Shown piece by piece: positions 35,282-47,504 of a stretch of DNA of 64,000 bases (position 1 is the stretch's first letter; each line of letters starts with the position of its first letter). The notes beneath the pieces are model-generated. The model was not told the DNA's origin and made no database searches. It was given only the letters and a program-made list of their open reading frames with translations. Where the stretch lies: positions 74,506,896-74,570,895 of the forward strand of contig NC_054704.1 in the NCBI RefSeq assembly GCF_016097555.1, in the 5' to 3' direction. The stretch comes from Gigantopelta aegis (lineage: Eukaryota > Mollusca > Gastropoda > Neomphalida > Peltospiridae). The position numbers were made by a program, and so were the translations under genes.

Positions 35282-36463
35282 TGTGACGGAACATGCTCTT
35301 ATCTTTTCGCCTGTGGCGATGTTAATTGTTTTAGAGGGCCGTGTGCAGCTTGGTTACGTAATACCCTCGCGCGACGGTGGTAGTCCTGCGTCCCAATATG
35401 CACTGAGACCAGGTGGGCACAGTGGTTACGTAATACCTCCGGTAGTTCGGTTTACGACCGGGGTATTTCTAGCGACCTGGCGACGGTCTGTCTGGCCATC
35501 TAAGAAAATATACTTTCTCTGGGAGTTGTGGAAATATCACATGATAGGTGAGGTACCGCGTTGTGCCCCCAGGCGATATTCGCTGTTTCCGAACAGTCTG
35601 AGATTTTTGAATAAATAGATAGGGTTTTAGATATATCGAGGAGAAACACTGGAAGTATCCAGGGGAACGGACGTGGTCCAACTGAACGAACTATATTAGT
35701 TCAGACCGGACTTGGTAAATATATATTTCTGCTCTGTTGTATAACCTTGATGTGACTGATGTGACTTTAAATATTTTAATACTGTATTATACCAATATTC
35801 TTTAGACAGTGTCTCCGGTAATCTGACGAAGTAAATTGTAGGCTTCACTGTTCTAATATTTGTATACGAGTATTTGCTAAGATAAAGCTTAGCCGGTCAT
35901 CCTAGAGGACCTAGGTAAACTGTAGGTTATTGTCTTTATTGTGATATGTACCAGTATTAATTCTGTATTACAAGGTTACTGAATGAGTATTTAAGGGTTA
36001 ATTAAAAATTAACCAGTTAGGAATAGAGTTGTAATTCCTTTATTAATTAAGTTCCCCTGGCAGCGTTTCTCGATTATCACACGTGTGTGTGTGTTGTATC
36101 ACGGTGAAGTGATTAGGATATTGTGTAAACTAGACACCTAGTGATTAACTAATTAAGTGATTAGCTCTGGGTTGTTATTATTTTGTTGTTGTTAATTAAC
36201 TACTGCGGCAAGTACATTTGTCAGCGTTAGAGCTAATACAGATTCCAAAGTGTATTGTGTTTTGTTGTGTTTTTTAGTGAACTAAACGTGCTACATATAT
36301 ATATATATTTATATCAGATCTTATCTCTGATTACTGCTACCACTCGGACCACTCGGGTAGTAGCCTGCCCGATACGGAGAGATCTAATAGATATACAGTT
36401 AGGAGAGATATTTGGATAATCGTGTTTTATTCAGTTACGGGTATTATCAGGATCCCCGTGACA
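35282..36463 (+). mobile_element. solo LTR, 1182 bp, copy 1
   Basis: It starts TGTGACGG and ends CCCCGTGACA, with a 5-bp target duplication ATTGT (35277-35281, 36464-36468). No internal coding region or second LTR is present, so it is the product of LTR-LTR recombination. A related copy lies at 41338-42429. The strand is not settled by the sequence. Age is moderate from the divergence between the copies (about 85-95% by segment). Confidence 0.87.
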
Positions 36464-36643
36464 ATTGTTTTTCTAAAATAATAGTTTTACTTGTTCAAGC
36501 TTTATTTGTACATATTCTAGTTTTAATTTTACTGAGATCACGATCGAAGAAATTAGGTGGGACTACTTGAAGTAAATTTGCTACCCTGTTTAGAAATTGC
36601 ACGAAATAACTAAAAAAAACCCCAACAAAAACAAACAACCCCC

Positions 36644-36647
36644 CTCC

Positions 36648-36680
<33 letters not shown>

Positions 36681-36682
36681 AA
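36644..36682. repeat. poly-A tract
   Basis: A run of about 30 A, followed by GAAA repeats. Confidence 0.95.
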
Positions 36683-37089
36683 GAAAGAAAAAAGACCATT
36701 TAATTGACCATGACTAAAATTTAAACGGTTTAACTAGCATTCCAAGAGTACTACTAAAGCAGTACAAGTCCCCAATCGGTTCCAACAAATTTTTATATCT
36801 CCTAAGTTCAAGGGCCCTAACTTAATGGAGCAGATAATAGTTTTGCAGTTAAATCGTGCAAATGATGATACAAGCATCAAATCTAGCACAGTGATTCCCA
36901 CTGGCATTGTTAACAACTCTGCTTGTTTGGCCATTTCAAAATCCAAAATGGCGGCCATTTTTCAAGATCGCTTCCAAATTGTCCTACAAGAACGATTTTT
37001 CACGTAGAAATGCACGTGCACAGTACTTGGACAATTTAAATACCATAATACCATACTTCCTGTCGGGTTTTTTTCTCCCTCGTTGCCTT

Positions 37090-37525
37090 CTGAGCTGTCC
37101 ATACCATCACCTACCTGTCGCAACTTCCTCCACGGGTGCAGTCGCTGTGTACTTCCCTGCACCCACCTGGCATCCTCGTCCTTTGTCGCTAATAAAGCTG
37201 GTCTGACCCACGGCACTAACTAATGACCGCGGTAGTAGGGGTGCATAGTAGGTGATTACAAGTGCCTCTTAACAATGCCAGAAGTAACTACTGAACACTC
37301 CCAGAAGTGGTCAGACTAAGCACACAGCTAAAAGCTGATGGGGAATAACAGGTATGTGGTACTGATAGCCACAAGAAACAAACACCTGTCACGGTTGGAA
37401 AGCCAAGGACTGGGATGTGGAGGTGGACAGAGAAAGAAGTTAAAAGAAAGATGGAGTTGCCAGATCGGGAAGAAAAAAGATTGAATTCAAAGGAGTAAAA
37501 GGAAAGGAGCAGCAGTAATAAAAAA
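37090..37525 (+). repeat. dispersed repeat R2, uninterrupted copy
   Basis: Second copy of the 28803-29620 family, without the SINE insertion. Confidence 0.8.
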
Positions 37526-37605
37526 ACCCATAATATAATAATAATAATAATGTACCCCACCATGATATAATAATAATACCATACCTCCTACCGTTTTTTT
37601 CTTCG

Positions 37606-37720
37606 TTGCAGACGACAACACGGCTATAGCTAACAAGAAGTAGTAAATGAGCATCGTCTACATAAGGACAGTGTTCCAGGACTTGTACCAGTCCCGGCTG
37701 ACAGTAACAATACACTTGTT
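37606..37720 (+). repeat. dispersed repeat R4
   Basis: TTGCAGACGACA..ACGGCTATAGC recurs at about 43212 with the same downstream order (ATCGTCTA, CAGTCCCGGCTG). Confidence 0.55.
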
Positions 37721-38202
37721 AATTACTACGTTCTAGGTACTGGTATTCGATTTTAACAATATTCCAGAAGCTCAAATCTGTTACGGTTACGGAGTATAGT
37801 TTTACATGCGCATACGACACGCTGTTCTGATCACTCCATTCAGACGAGTGAACTCACTCTCCGATAACCGAGACAAACGCGATACACACACCTCATTTTA
37901 ATTAACCAGTAATCATCTCCACATATGCTCATATTATTAATTACTTGATCATCCCTGTTTCAGTAAAACCTGGTGCCATAGATCTGTATGTATCTATTGA
38001 TGTATGGATATCTATATATTGTATGTATGTCGGGTGTGGCTAGTACATACATAGACATTAACGCACTGGCACATGGGACAATCAAATCCGTTCTGGCATT
38101 TCTACGTGAAAAATCGTTCTTGTAGGACAATGTGGAGCGATCTTGAAAAATGGCCGCCATTTTGGATTTTGAAATGGCCAAACAAGCAGAGTTGTTAACA
38201 AG

Positions 38203-38574
38203 AAAGAAATGTTTTATTTAACGACGCACTCAACACATTTTATTTACGGTTATATGGCGTCAGACATATGGTTACGGACCACACATATTTTTTAGAGGAA
38301 ACCCGCTGTCTACTCTTTTACGACAGGCAGCAAGGGATCTTTTATTTGCGCTTCCCACAGGCAGGATAGCACAAACCATGGTCTTTGTTGAACCAGTTAT
38401 GGATCACTGGTCGGTGCAAGTGGTTTATACCTACCCATTGAGCCTTGCGGAGCACTCACTCAGGGTTTGGAGTCGGTATCTGGATTAAAAATCCCATGCC
38501 TCGACTGGGATCCGAACCCAGTACCTACCAGCCTGTAGACCGATGGCCTGCCACGACGCCACCGAGGCCGGTCT
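38203..38574 (-). mobile_element. SINE, B family
   Basis: Reverse copy from the GAAAGAAATGTTTTATTTAA tail to the GCCACCGAGGCCGG head; nearly complete. Confidence 0.94.
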
Positions 38575-38659
38575 TGTTTATTCATGTTAAATGAGTGTAA
38601 CCATTGGTGTGGCCAGGATTTTATGTTGGGAAGCCCCACCCACATTAGGTAGTGGAAGG

Positions 38660-39806
38660 AAACCGCTTTGTGTAGGAGTCATGTTATAGGGCGACAAGTT
38701 ATATATAACGTTGTTGTGTAGGAGTCATGTTATAGGGCGACAAGATAATATATAACGTTGTTGTGTAGGGAGTCATGTTATAGGGCGACAAGATAATATA
38801 TAACGTTGTTGTGTAGGGAGTCATGTTATAGAGCGACAAGATAATATATAACGTTGTTGTGTAGGCAGTCATGTTATAGGGCGACAAGATAATATATAAC
38901 GTTGTTGTGTAGGGAGTCATGTTATAGGGCGACAAGATAATATATAACGTTGTTGTGTAGGAGTCATGTTATAGGGCGACAAGATAATATATAACGTTGT
39001 TGTGTAGGGAGTCATGTTATAGGGCGACGTTAACGTTGTTGTGTAGGAGTCATGTTATAGGGCGACAAGATAATATATAACGTTGTTGTGTAGGGAGTCA
39101 TGTTATAGGGCGACAAGATAATATATAACGTTGTTGTGTAAGAGTCATGTTATAGGGCGACAGGATAATATATAACGTTGTTGTGTAGGGAGTCATGTTA
39201 TAGGGCGACAAGATAATATATAACGTTGTTGTGTAAGGAGTCATGTTATAGGGCGACAAGATAATATATAACGTTGTTGTGTAGGGAGTCATGTTATAGG
39301 GCGACAAGATAATATATAACGTTGTTGTGTAGGGAGTCATGTTATAGGGCGACAAGATAATATATAACGTTGTTGTGTAAGAGGTCATGTTATAGGGCGA
39401 CAAGATAATATATAACGTTGTTGTGTAGGGAGTCATGTTATAGGGCGACAAGATAATATATAACGTTGTTGTGTAAGGAGTCATGTTATAGGGCGACAAG
39501 ATAATATATAACGTTGTTGTGTAGGGAGTCATGTTATAGGGCGACAAGATAATATATAACGTTGTTGTGTATGAGTCATGTTATAGGGCGACAAGATAAT
39601 ATATAACGTTGTTGTGTAAGGAGTCATGTTATAGGGCGACAAGATAATATATAACGTTGTTGTGTAGGAGTCATGTTATAGGGCGACAAGATAATATATA
39701 ACGTTGTTGTGTAAGAGGTCATGTTATAGGGCGACAAGATAATATATAACGTTGTTGTGTAGGGAGTCATGTTATAGGGCGACAAGATAATATATAACGT
39801 TGTTGT
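38660..39806. repeat. 48-bp satellite array, about 24 copies
   Basis: The unit contains GTCATGTTATAGGGCGACAA, GATAATATATAAC and GTTGTTGTGTA. Some copies are 47 or 49 bp, and one (near 39020) lacks the AAGATAATAT part. On the minus strand 48 bp gives an in-frame 16-residue repeat (SPYNMTPYTTTLYIIL), open for 149 residues at 39098-39547. Confidence 0.97.
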
Positions 39807-40059
39807 GGTAGAAAACAAGTTTGATTACGGTTGGGTACATTGCTCCCATATCCCCTCTGGCTATGACAGTGAATGTAATTAACTGTCCTTCCCCCATTTC
39901 TAGGTACGCCCTGGATTTGTGTTGTAACTAGAAACATATTATTAACAAAACGAATATCCAGTACATTCAAACGTATTTTAATTGTTATTTTAACAGAGGC
40001 GGATCGATATTCGACTATTAAGGTCGAGAACCATTATTTTGTGCAGTACCAGTGTGTCA
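39807..40059. other. no feature recognised
   Basis: Spacer between the array and repeat R3. Confidence 0.4.
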
Positions 40060-40280
40060 GGTACACTTGTGCTTGAAACATACACGGGGTGCCTGTAAAA
40101 CTAAGCACTACCATTTTGTGCGGAATTGACGGGGCTTGTAACAACATCCTGTTATCTCGAAAATGAGCCATGAAAGGTGCCATTTAACTCAGTCACTACT
40201 TTGGGTGAGGTGTTGTAGTATTCGCATCTGTGGTTCATATTTCGGTTGATACGCTGTGTATAGTAGTTTTAGGCTAATAT
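40060..40280 (+). repeat. dispersed repeat R3
   Basis: TTGTGCTTGAAACATACAC at the start and TTGATACGCTGTGTATAGTA at the end are matched at 45955-46165, with weaker similarity between. Confidence 0.5.
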
Positions 40281-40529
40281 CTTAACACTGTCACCAATAC
40301 GATTTTAATTGGTATAGTCCAACCTTAATTAGTGTTTTCATCCTGTCCACTGGCGGGACAGTACCTTTCACTCGTGACGAGAGTAGAGGTCTGTCAAACG
40401 CTTCTGTATTCCACGTGTCTGGAACACAGCAATGAAGGTGCCTGGTGTGTCTTCTGTACAAAGACATGTCCTCAATGATTAGCTTTGAAAGTGTAACATC
40501 CAAGCCGAATTCTATTCATGCTTAAACAG

Positions 40530-40640
40530 TGGCGGATCCAGAAAATCCATTTATGGGGCCCCAGAGACATCAGGCGGAATGCCAAGGGAACTTTGGGGGA
40601 GGTTTGGTGGGGGATCGTAAAAAAATGAAAATTAATATAT
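40530..40640 (+). repeat. short dispersed repeat beginning AGTGGCGGATCC
   Basis: AGTGGCGGATCCAG recurs as AGTGGCGGATCCTG at 43482. It is a common non-coding phrase, family unknown. Confidence 0.4.
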
Positions 40641-40669
40641 AATAAAATTATAACTATCGCAAAATTTAG

Positions 40670-42680
40670 GTGATTCACGGTGAACATAGATGATTATTAA
40701 TGAACGTAATGAATTCGAATAGTTCATAATCCATAATGAACTCTGCCGGTCCATGATGCACTCAAATGATTCACGGTGAACGTAGATGATTCTTGATGAA
40801 CGTAATGAATTAGGATAGTTTATAATTCACAATGAACCCTGCTGGTCCACGATGCACTCAAATGATTCACGGTGAACGTAGATGATTATTAATTAACGTA
40901 ATGAATTCGGATAGTTCATAATCCATAATGAACTCTGCCGGTCCATGATGAATTCAAATGATTCTTGATGAACGTAATGAATTCGAATAGTTCATAATCC
41001 ACAATGAACTCTGCCGGTTCATGATGAACTCTGGTGATCCATGGTGAACTCAAATGATTCACGGTGAACGTAGATGATTCTTGATGAACGTAATGACTTC
41101 AGATAGTTTATAATCCATAATGAACTCTGCTGGTCCATGGTGAACTCAAATGATTCATAGTGAACGTAGATGATTCTTCATGAACGTAATGAATTTGAAT
41201 AATTCATAATCCATAATGAACTCTGCTGGTCCATGATGAACTCTGGTGATCCATGATGAACTCAAATGATTCACGGTGAAGGTAGACGGTCCGTAATGAA
41301 CTTAAATTGTCTATAATAAACTTGAAGATAAACATAGTGTGACGGTACATGCTCTTAATTTTGTTTTCGCCTGTTGCGATATTAATTGTTTTAGAGGGCC
41401 GTGTGCAGTTCCAATATGTACTTAAGCCCAGGTGGGCACTTTGTTACGTAATAACTCTGCGCGACGGTGGTCGTGCTCTTTCCAATACACACCCAGACCA
41501 GATGCGGAGGCCATTTGGCCAGTAGTTACGTAATACCTCCGTGAGTGCTGCTTTTACGACCGTGATTTTGGCGACTAGGCGTCAGCAAGTCTGACCATCT
41601 AAGAAAAATATGCCGGCTTGGTCTCTGTGGAAATATCACTTGATAGGGGGAGGACCGCGTTGTACCCCCAGGCGATATTCGGTGTTTATGATAAATAGCT
41701 AGGGTTTTAGAGATATGGGGGAGAGACATAGTGGAAGGCTTCCAGGGAACGCGTCCGTTTGGACTTGGTAAATATTATTTCTGCTCTGTTGTATAATCTT
41801 GATGTGATTGATGTGACTTTAAATATTTTAATACTGTATTATACCAATATTATGTAGACGGTGCTGCCGGTAATCTGACGCAGTAAACTGTAGGCTCACT
41901 GTTCTAATATATATAAAGCTTAACCAGTCATCCTAGAGGACCTAGGTAAACTGTAGGTTATTGTCTTTATTGTGATAGGTACCAGTATTAATTCTGTATT
42001 ACAAGGTTACTGAATGAGTAGTTAAGGGTTAATTAAAAATTAACCAGTTAGGAATAGAGTTGTAATTCCTTTATTAATTAAGTTCCCCTGGAAGCGTTTC
42101 TCAATTATCACACGTGTGGGTGTTGTGTCACGGTGAAGTGATTAGAATATTGTGTAAACTAGACACCTAGAGATTAACTAATTAAGTGATCAGTTCTGGG
42201 TTGTTATTATTTGTTGTTGTTGTATTGTGTTTTTGTTGTGTTTTCTAGTGAACTAAACGTGCTATATTACATATACTTTATATAAGATCTTATCTCTGAT
42301 CATACCTAGACGAGCCACGCGGGTTTTGAACTGCCCGTTACAGAAAGATCTAATAGATATACAGTTAGGAGAGATATTTGGATAATCGTGTTTCATTCAG
42401 TTACGGGTATTATCAGGATCCCCGTGACACATAGATTGTCGATGGTGAACGAAGACGTCCATGGTAAACGAAGATGGTTCATAAGAAACTTAAATAATCA
42501 ATTAATGAACTCGGATAGTTCGTAACGGACTATGGGTTGTCCATAATAACTGGGATGGTTCATGATGCATTCAGGTGATTTTTGATGACCATAAGAAATT
42601 AAAAGATCCACGATTTATTTTGATAGTGAATGGTGGATGTTTAGTCCGCAATGACTCGAAAGTGACCCGTAATGAATGAC
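40670..42680. repeat. degenerate tandem array, unit about 118 bp, split by a solo LTR
   Basis: Units combine TGATTCACGGTGAACGTAGA, TGATTCTTGATGAACGTAAT, AGTTCATAATCCATAATGAA and CTCTGCYGGTCCATGATG. The array runs from 40670 to 41337 and continues, more degraded, from 42435 to 42680. The LTR at 41338-42429 interrupts it. Confidence 0.85.
41338..42429 (+). mobile_element. solo LTR, 1092 bp, copy 2
   Basis: Same family as 35282-36463: starts TGTGACGG, ends CCCCGTGACA, with a 5-bp target duplication CATAG (41333-41337, 42430-42434). It inserted into the TGAACG-rich tandem array. No internal region remains. Confidence 0.87.
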
Positions 42681-42711
42681 GTTCAACTCCGATAAGAATA
42701 ACCGTGACCAG

Positions 42712-42775
42712 GGAACCGTTTTGCGAAGCGATATTAAAGTGATCTTAGCGATAAGATCTCTTCGTAAAACGGGAT
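42712..42775. mobile_element. 64-bp hairpin MITE remnant
   Basis: AACCGTTTTGCGAAGCGAT is mirrored by ATC..CTTCGTAAAACGGG around GATCTTAGCGATAAGATC, the same scheme as 63238-63730. Confidence 0.7.
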
Positions 42776-42887
42776 TTTGTTCTTATGCAATTGGAAAATC
42801 TGGATTTAGAAGGCTATATTAAAGTCTCGCCCATACAAACAGCATGCAATTAAATCCTAAAGAGACTTCGCCAAAAAACGTAAAATT

Positions 42888-43160
42888 TGTTTTATATAAC
42901 GACACCATTAGTGCACATTAATAATCGGATATCGAATTATTGGATATCAAATATTTAGTAATTCTGACAACTAGCTTTCAGAGGAAAACTGGTAAAAAAA
43001 AAAGTCCATTAGCAGCAATAGATATGCACTATCCGACAGGCATGGCAGGACAAACAGACGACCTTTGATATACCAGAAAAATCGAAAAATGGGTCCGCCG
43101 TGGGGATTCAATTCTACAACCCAAGAACCTCAGGCGAACATTCAACCGATGAGACTTAGA
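42888..43160 (-). mobile_element. SINE, A1-tail family, old copy
   Basis: AACGACACCATTAGTGCACA, ATGCACTATCC and TTTGATATACCAG in the reverse order, strongly diverged. Confidence 0.7.
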
Positions 43161-43747
43161 ACATGACCTGGAATGAAGGATGCCAACGTACTTTACCTGA
43201 CAGTGACGATTGAATTTGCAGACGACAGTACTGCTATAGCCAACAGGATGTGAACATCGTGTAGATTAAATATCCCTGCTTTTGTCAGTCCCCGCTGCTG
43301 TGATGAATTATATTTCTAAAATACTTTTCAACCTTAGTAAATATATCCAGACACAATAAACCTGTCGCAGTCGTAAACGAGTAATTGCCTTCAGAGATAC
43401 GAGTTTTGATTACGGTAACGGTTTTGCCATTCAGAATCATGATGTTATGACGACTGTTTGAATAACATTGACTATAATAGCAGTGGCGGATCCTGGGGAT
43501 TTGAAAAAAGTGTGCTACGAATATCGAAACAACCTTTTATGGATGTGTAGATGAACAAACCTGAAGATGTTTAGACGACTTCTAGCGCACACAAAGGGCT
43601 CTTTTGCAGCTACAAGTTATATACACCCTCATCCACTGTTCTTGCATTGTACGTTTACAGGATACACCACAACCATTTGGGGGATCGCGCCAAATAAACC
43701 CTCTTCCCGAACCAGCCATTGAGTTTGCAGAGGCGAATTCAAAACGG
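43161..43747. other. spacer with repeat R4 near 43205-43310
   Basis: TTTGCAGACGACAGTACTGC then TATAGCCAACAGG repeats 37606-37720. The rest is unassigned. Confidence 0.45.
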
Positions 43748-43938
43748 GAATATCAAAGGCCGTGGTATGTGCTATCCTGTCTATGGGATGGTGCATATAA
43801 AAGATCCCTTGCCACTAATGAAAAAATGTAGCGGGTCTCCTTTCTTAGACTATATGTCAAAATTACCAAATGTTTGACATCCAAGCCGATGATTCAGAAA
43901 TCAATGTGCTCTAGAGGTGTCGTTAAACAAAACAAACT
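43748..43938 (+). mobile_element. SINE, A1-tail family, lacking its head
   Basis: It starts in the core (TATCAAAGGCCGTGGTATGT) and keeps the whole tail to GGTGTCGTTAAACAAAAC. Confidence 0.88.
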
Positions 43939-44177
43939 TCTTCAAAGCGGGATCGGGGATCACCCCCAAATATATTCAAGGGCCTCGTTTTGTTTCTTTA
44001 AAAAAAAAATTCAATTGGGTTGCCCTTTTCACGAATTCCCCTTAACTATTTTAAGGATCCGCCCAGACTTTAAAGTTAATCATACTGAAATTTGATGTGC
44101 TGTACTGCTTAACATTTCCGAGAACAATACAACAATATTACCTGGAATCAGATCGCGTATGTTGTTAAGTAATAAAA

Positions 44178-44508
44178 GGAAGGAAGGAAGGAAATGTTTT
44201 ATTTAACGACGCACTCAACAAATTTTATTTATGGTTATATGGCGTCGGACATATGGTTAATGACCACACAGATATTGAGAGGGGAAACCCGCTGTCGCCA
44301 CTTCATGGGCTACTCTTTTCGATTAGCATCAAGGCGTCTTTTATATGCACCATCCCATAGACAGGATAACACATACCACGGCTTTTGGTATACCAGTCGT
44401 GGTGCACTGGCTGGAGCAAGAAATAGGCCAATGGGCTCACAGACGGGGATTGATCCCAGACCGACCGTGCATTGAGCGAGCGCTTTACCACTGGGCTACG
44501 TCCCGCCC
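44178..44508 (-). mobile_element. SINE, A2-tail family, full length, with 13-bp target duplication
   Basis: Complete reverse copy with a GGAAGGAAGG tail and a CCACTGGGCTACGTCCCGCC head. TTAAGTAATAAAA flanks it (44165-44177, 44509-44521). Confidence 0.95.
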
Positions 44509-44754
44509 TCTTAAGTAATAAAAAGTATATCAAATTATTGTGATACGAGGAAATTCAAGTAAAACATATGTAGTGTTATGTTCAGTGGAAGAGCGCTAGT
44601 CTGAGGCCCTAGAGGTAATACTAAACCAAATAACATTCAACTGGGTCATATTTCGAGGTGCACCCAACTTTTGATAGAGCAGTTAATACCACAAGTCCTG
44701 CCATTGGTGATAAATGTGAGTGTCTTCGTTGTGATAAAATGTTGTTTCATCTGG

Positions 44755-45970
44755 CCAGTAAATTTAATTTCAACTTGTGTAAATGTACCAACTACTGTTG
44801 TGCTTGAAACATGTAAATTTAATTTCAACTTGTGTAAATGTACCAACTACTGTTGTGCTTGAAACATGTAAATTTAATTTCAACTTGTGTAATGTCCCAA
44901 CTACTGGGTTGTGCTTGAAACATGTAAATTTAATTTCAACTTGTGTAAATGTACCAACTACTGTTGTGCTTGAAACATGTAAATTTAATTTCAACTTGTG
45001 TAAATGTACCAACTACTGTTGTGCTTGAAACATGTAAATTTAATTTCAACTTGTGTAAATGTACCAACTACTGTTGTGCTTGAAACATGTAAATTTAATT
45101 TCAACTTGTGTAAATGTACCAACTACTGTTGTGCTTGAAACATGTAAATTTAATTTCAACTTGTGTAAATGTACCAACTACTGTTGTGCTTGAAACATGT
45201 AAATTTAATTTCAACTTGTGTAAATGTACCAACTACTGTTGTGCTTGAAACATGTAAATTTAATTTCAACTTGTGTAAATGTACCAACTACTGTTGTGCT
45301 TGAAACATGTAAATTTAATTTCAACTTGTGTAAAATGTACCACTACGGTGTTGTGCTTGAAACATGTAAAATTTAATTTCAACTTGTGTAAATGTACCAA
45401 CTACTGTTTGTTGCTTGAAACCATGTAAATTTAATTTCAACTTGTGTAAATGTACCAACTACTGTTGTGCTTGAAACATGTAAATTGAATTTCAACTTGT
45501 GTAAATGTACCAACTACTGTTGTGCTTGAAACATGTAAATTTAATTTCAACTTGTGTAAATGTACCAACTACTGTTGTGCTTGAAACATGTAAATTTAAT
45601 TTCAACTTGTGTAAATGTACCAACTACTGTTGTGCTTGAAACATGTAAATTTAATTTCAACTTGTGTAAATGTACCAACTACTGTGTGCTTGAAACATGT
45701 TAAATGTAATTTCAACTTGGTGTAAATGTCCAACTACTGTTGTGCTTGAAACATGTAAATTTAATTTCAACTTGTGTAAATGTACCAACTACTGTTGTGC
45801 TTGAAACATGTAAATTTAATTTCAACTTGTGTAAATGTACCAACTACTGTTGTGCTTGAAACATGTAAATTTAATTTCAACTTGTGTAAATGTACCAGAC
45901 TCTGCTTTGCTTTGAAACTGGTAAATTTATTTCACTTGTGTAAAGTACCAACTATGTTGTGCTTGAAATA
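44755..45970. repeat. 55-bp satellite array, about 22 copies
   Basis: The unit contains GTAAATTTAATTTCAACTTG, TGTAAATGTACCAACTACTG and TTGTGCTTGAAACAT. Most copies are identical; those near 45330-45430, 45690-45740 and 45890-45970 carry small indels. The right end runs into repeat R3. Confidence 0.97.
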
Positions 45971-46165
45971 GCAGGGTCCTACTAAAAATAAGCGTGAAAA
46001 CAATGTTTGTGCCGAACTAGGGTAGTCATAGACGCTACCCGTTATCTTTGAAATGACCAACTTAGTCACCGATTATTTCTGATTTATTTTAAGAGTGAGG
46101 GGGTAGTATTTATATCTGTGGTGTTTATATCGATTGATACGCTGCATGTAGGAGTTTTAACCACA
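45955..46165 (+). repeat. dispersed repeat R3, second copy
   Basis: It starts in the last satellite unit (GTGCTTGAAA) and ends GATTGATACGCTGCATGTAG, parallel to 40060-40280. Confidence 0.5.
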
Positions 46166-46490
46166 TATGTTACTATTGTCGTCTATGAAATTTCATTTGA
46201 TGGTATTTTTGATGATATGTATTTTTTAGGGGGTGTGTGGGGGGGGGGGGGGGGGGTCGTCACAATTAGTGCTCCACGCCGTGTACATCAAAGCTCATGG
46301 TTTCTTCCTATTAACAAAAATCCCTTACTGCTTTATCGATAGCAATAGGCTGCATAGCGGAAGCGTCTTTATCTCGACTACGTAAAGTGTCGAAATAAGA
46401 AGGTATTATTATAGACACCCAATATTCGTTGTTCAGATACGCTTATGTGTTGTTAAGGAAATACCTCTTTCTTTCGTTTCGCTTGTATAA
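46166..46490. other. spacer with a G run at 46230-46255
   Basis: No gene recognised. Confidence 0.5.
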
Positions 46491-46491
46491 A

Positions 46492-46780
46492 GTTCTTGTT
46501 TAACGACACCACTAGAGCACATCGGCTTTTAGATGTCAAACATATGGTCATTTTAACAATCATAGAGAGAAAACCTGTTACATGTTTCCATTAATAGCAA
46601 GGGATGTTTTATATGCACCATCCCACAGACAGGATAGTACATACCACGACCGTTGATATACCAGTCGCGAGTGCACTGGCTGGAACGAGAAATATACCAC
46701 TGGACCCACCGACGGGGATCGATCCCAAACCAACCGCGCATCAAACGAGCGTTTTACCACTAGGCTAGGTCTAGCCCCTA
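46492..46780 (-). mobile_element. SINE, A1-tail family
   Basis: Reverse copy: GTTTAACGACACCACTAGAG, TTTATATGCACCATCCCACA, head GCGTTTTACCACTAGGCTAG. Confidence 0.9.
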
Positions 46781-46919
46781 TTGCGATGGAGAAAGGCTTA
46801 AACATTAGATGCAAAATAAAAAAAAATAAAAAAATAGAAGTCCGCACTTGACCTATGATTTTGACATTACCAAGGGCAATAACTCTTCTGATAATAACGT
46901 AGTGTTTGAGTCAAAATAA

Positions 46920-47205
46920 TCGGCCTCGGTGGTGTCGTAGTTAAGCCGTAGGACATAAGGCTGGTAGGTACTGGGTTTTAACGACTCAATGGGGTGGTGT
47001 CAGACCACAACACTTTCTTCTCTCTCATTAACCACTAACAACTAACCCACTGTCCTTAGACAGACAGCCCAGATAGCTGGGATGTGTGCCCAATACAGCG
47101 TACTTGAACCTTAATTGGATATAAGCACGAAAATAAATGAAACGAATGAATGAATGAATGAATGAATGAATGAATGAATGGATGAATGAATGAATGAATG
47201 AATGA
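46920..47205 (+). mobile_element. SINE, C family, with (GAAT)n tail
   Basis: CGGCCTCGGTGGTGTCGTAG, CAGATAGCTGGGATGTGTGC, then a long GAAT repeat. The B-box part of the head is deleted. Confidence 0.88.
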
Positions 47206-47473
47206 ATAATACACGTATGTTTTAAACGACACTCTTTCAGCTGCGGTTATGATTGATAGTAATATTTAACATTGATTATTTGTGCAAATACTATTAGTAT
47301 TATCCATTGGCAATAAATAAATACACTTTTATTTGTTATACAGTTGTTATGCAGTACACACCAGAGATAGAAACTATTACAGGATACCCCCAAAATATGG
47401 AACTGCGATTTTCAGCAAAAATTATGGTCGCTAATAAAAACATTAATTAAATCTCTTTCATGGTATGTGGACC

Positions 47474-47504
<31 letters not shown>

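Larger units (their letters stand above)
36908..38200. mobile_element. 1.3-kb element bounded by about 105-bp inverted repeats
   Basis: TGTTAACAACTCTGCTTGTT through TTTTTCACGTAGAAATGC (36908-37013) is mirrored at 38096-38200. Inside are repeat R2 (37090-37525) and a segment (37606-37720) that recurs near 43205. No transposase was seen and no target duplication is obvious because a SINE tail abuts the right end. Confidence 0.65.

Noticed and set aside
35256-35618. 120-residue frame as a gene
   Set aside because: It falls in the solo LTR and is not shared by the second copy as a frame.
44755-45970. CRISPR-like array
   Set aside because: Contiguous 55-bp satellite; no spacers.
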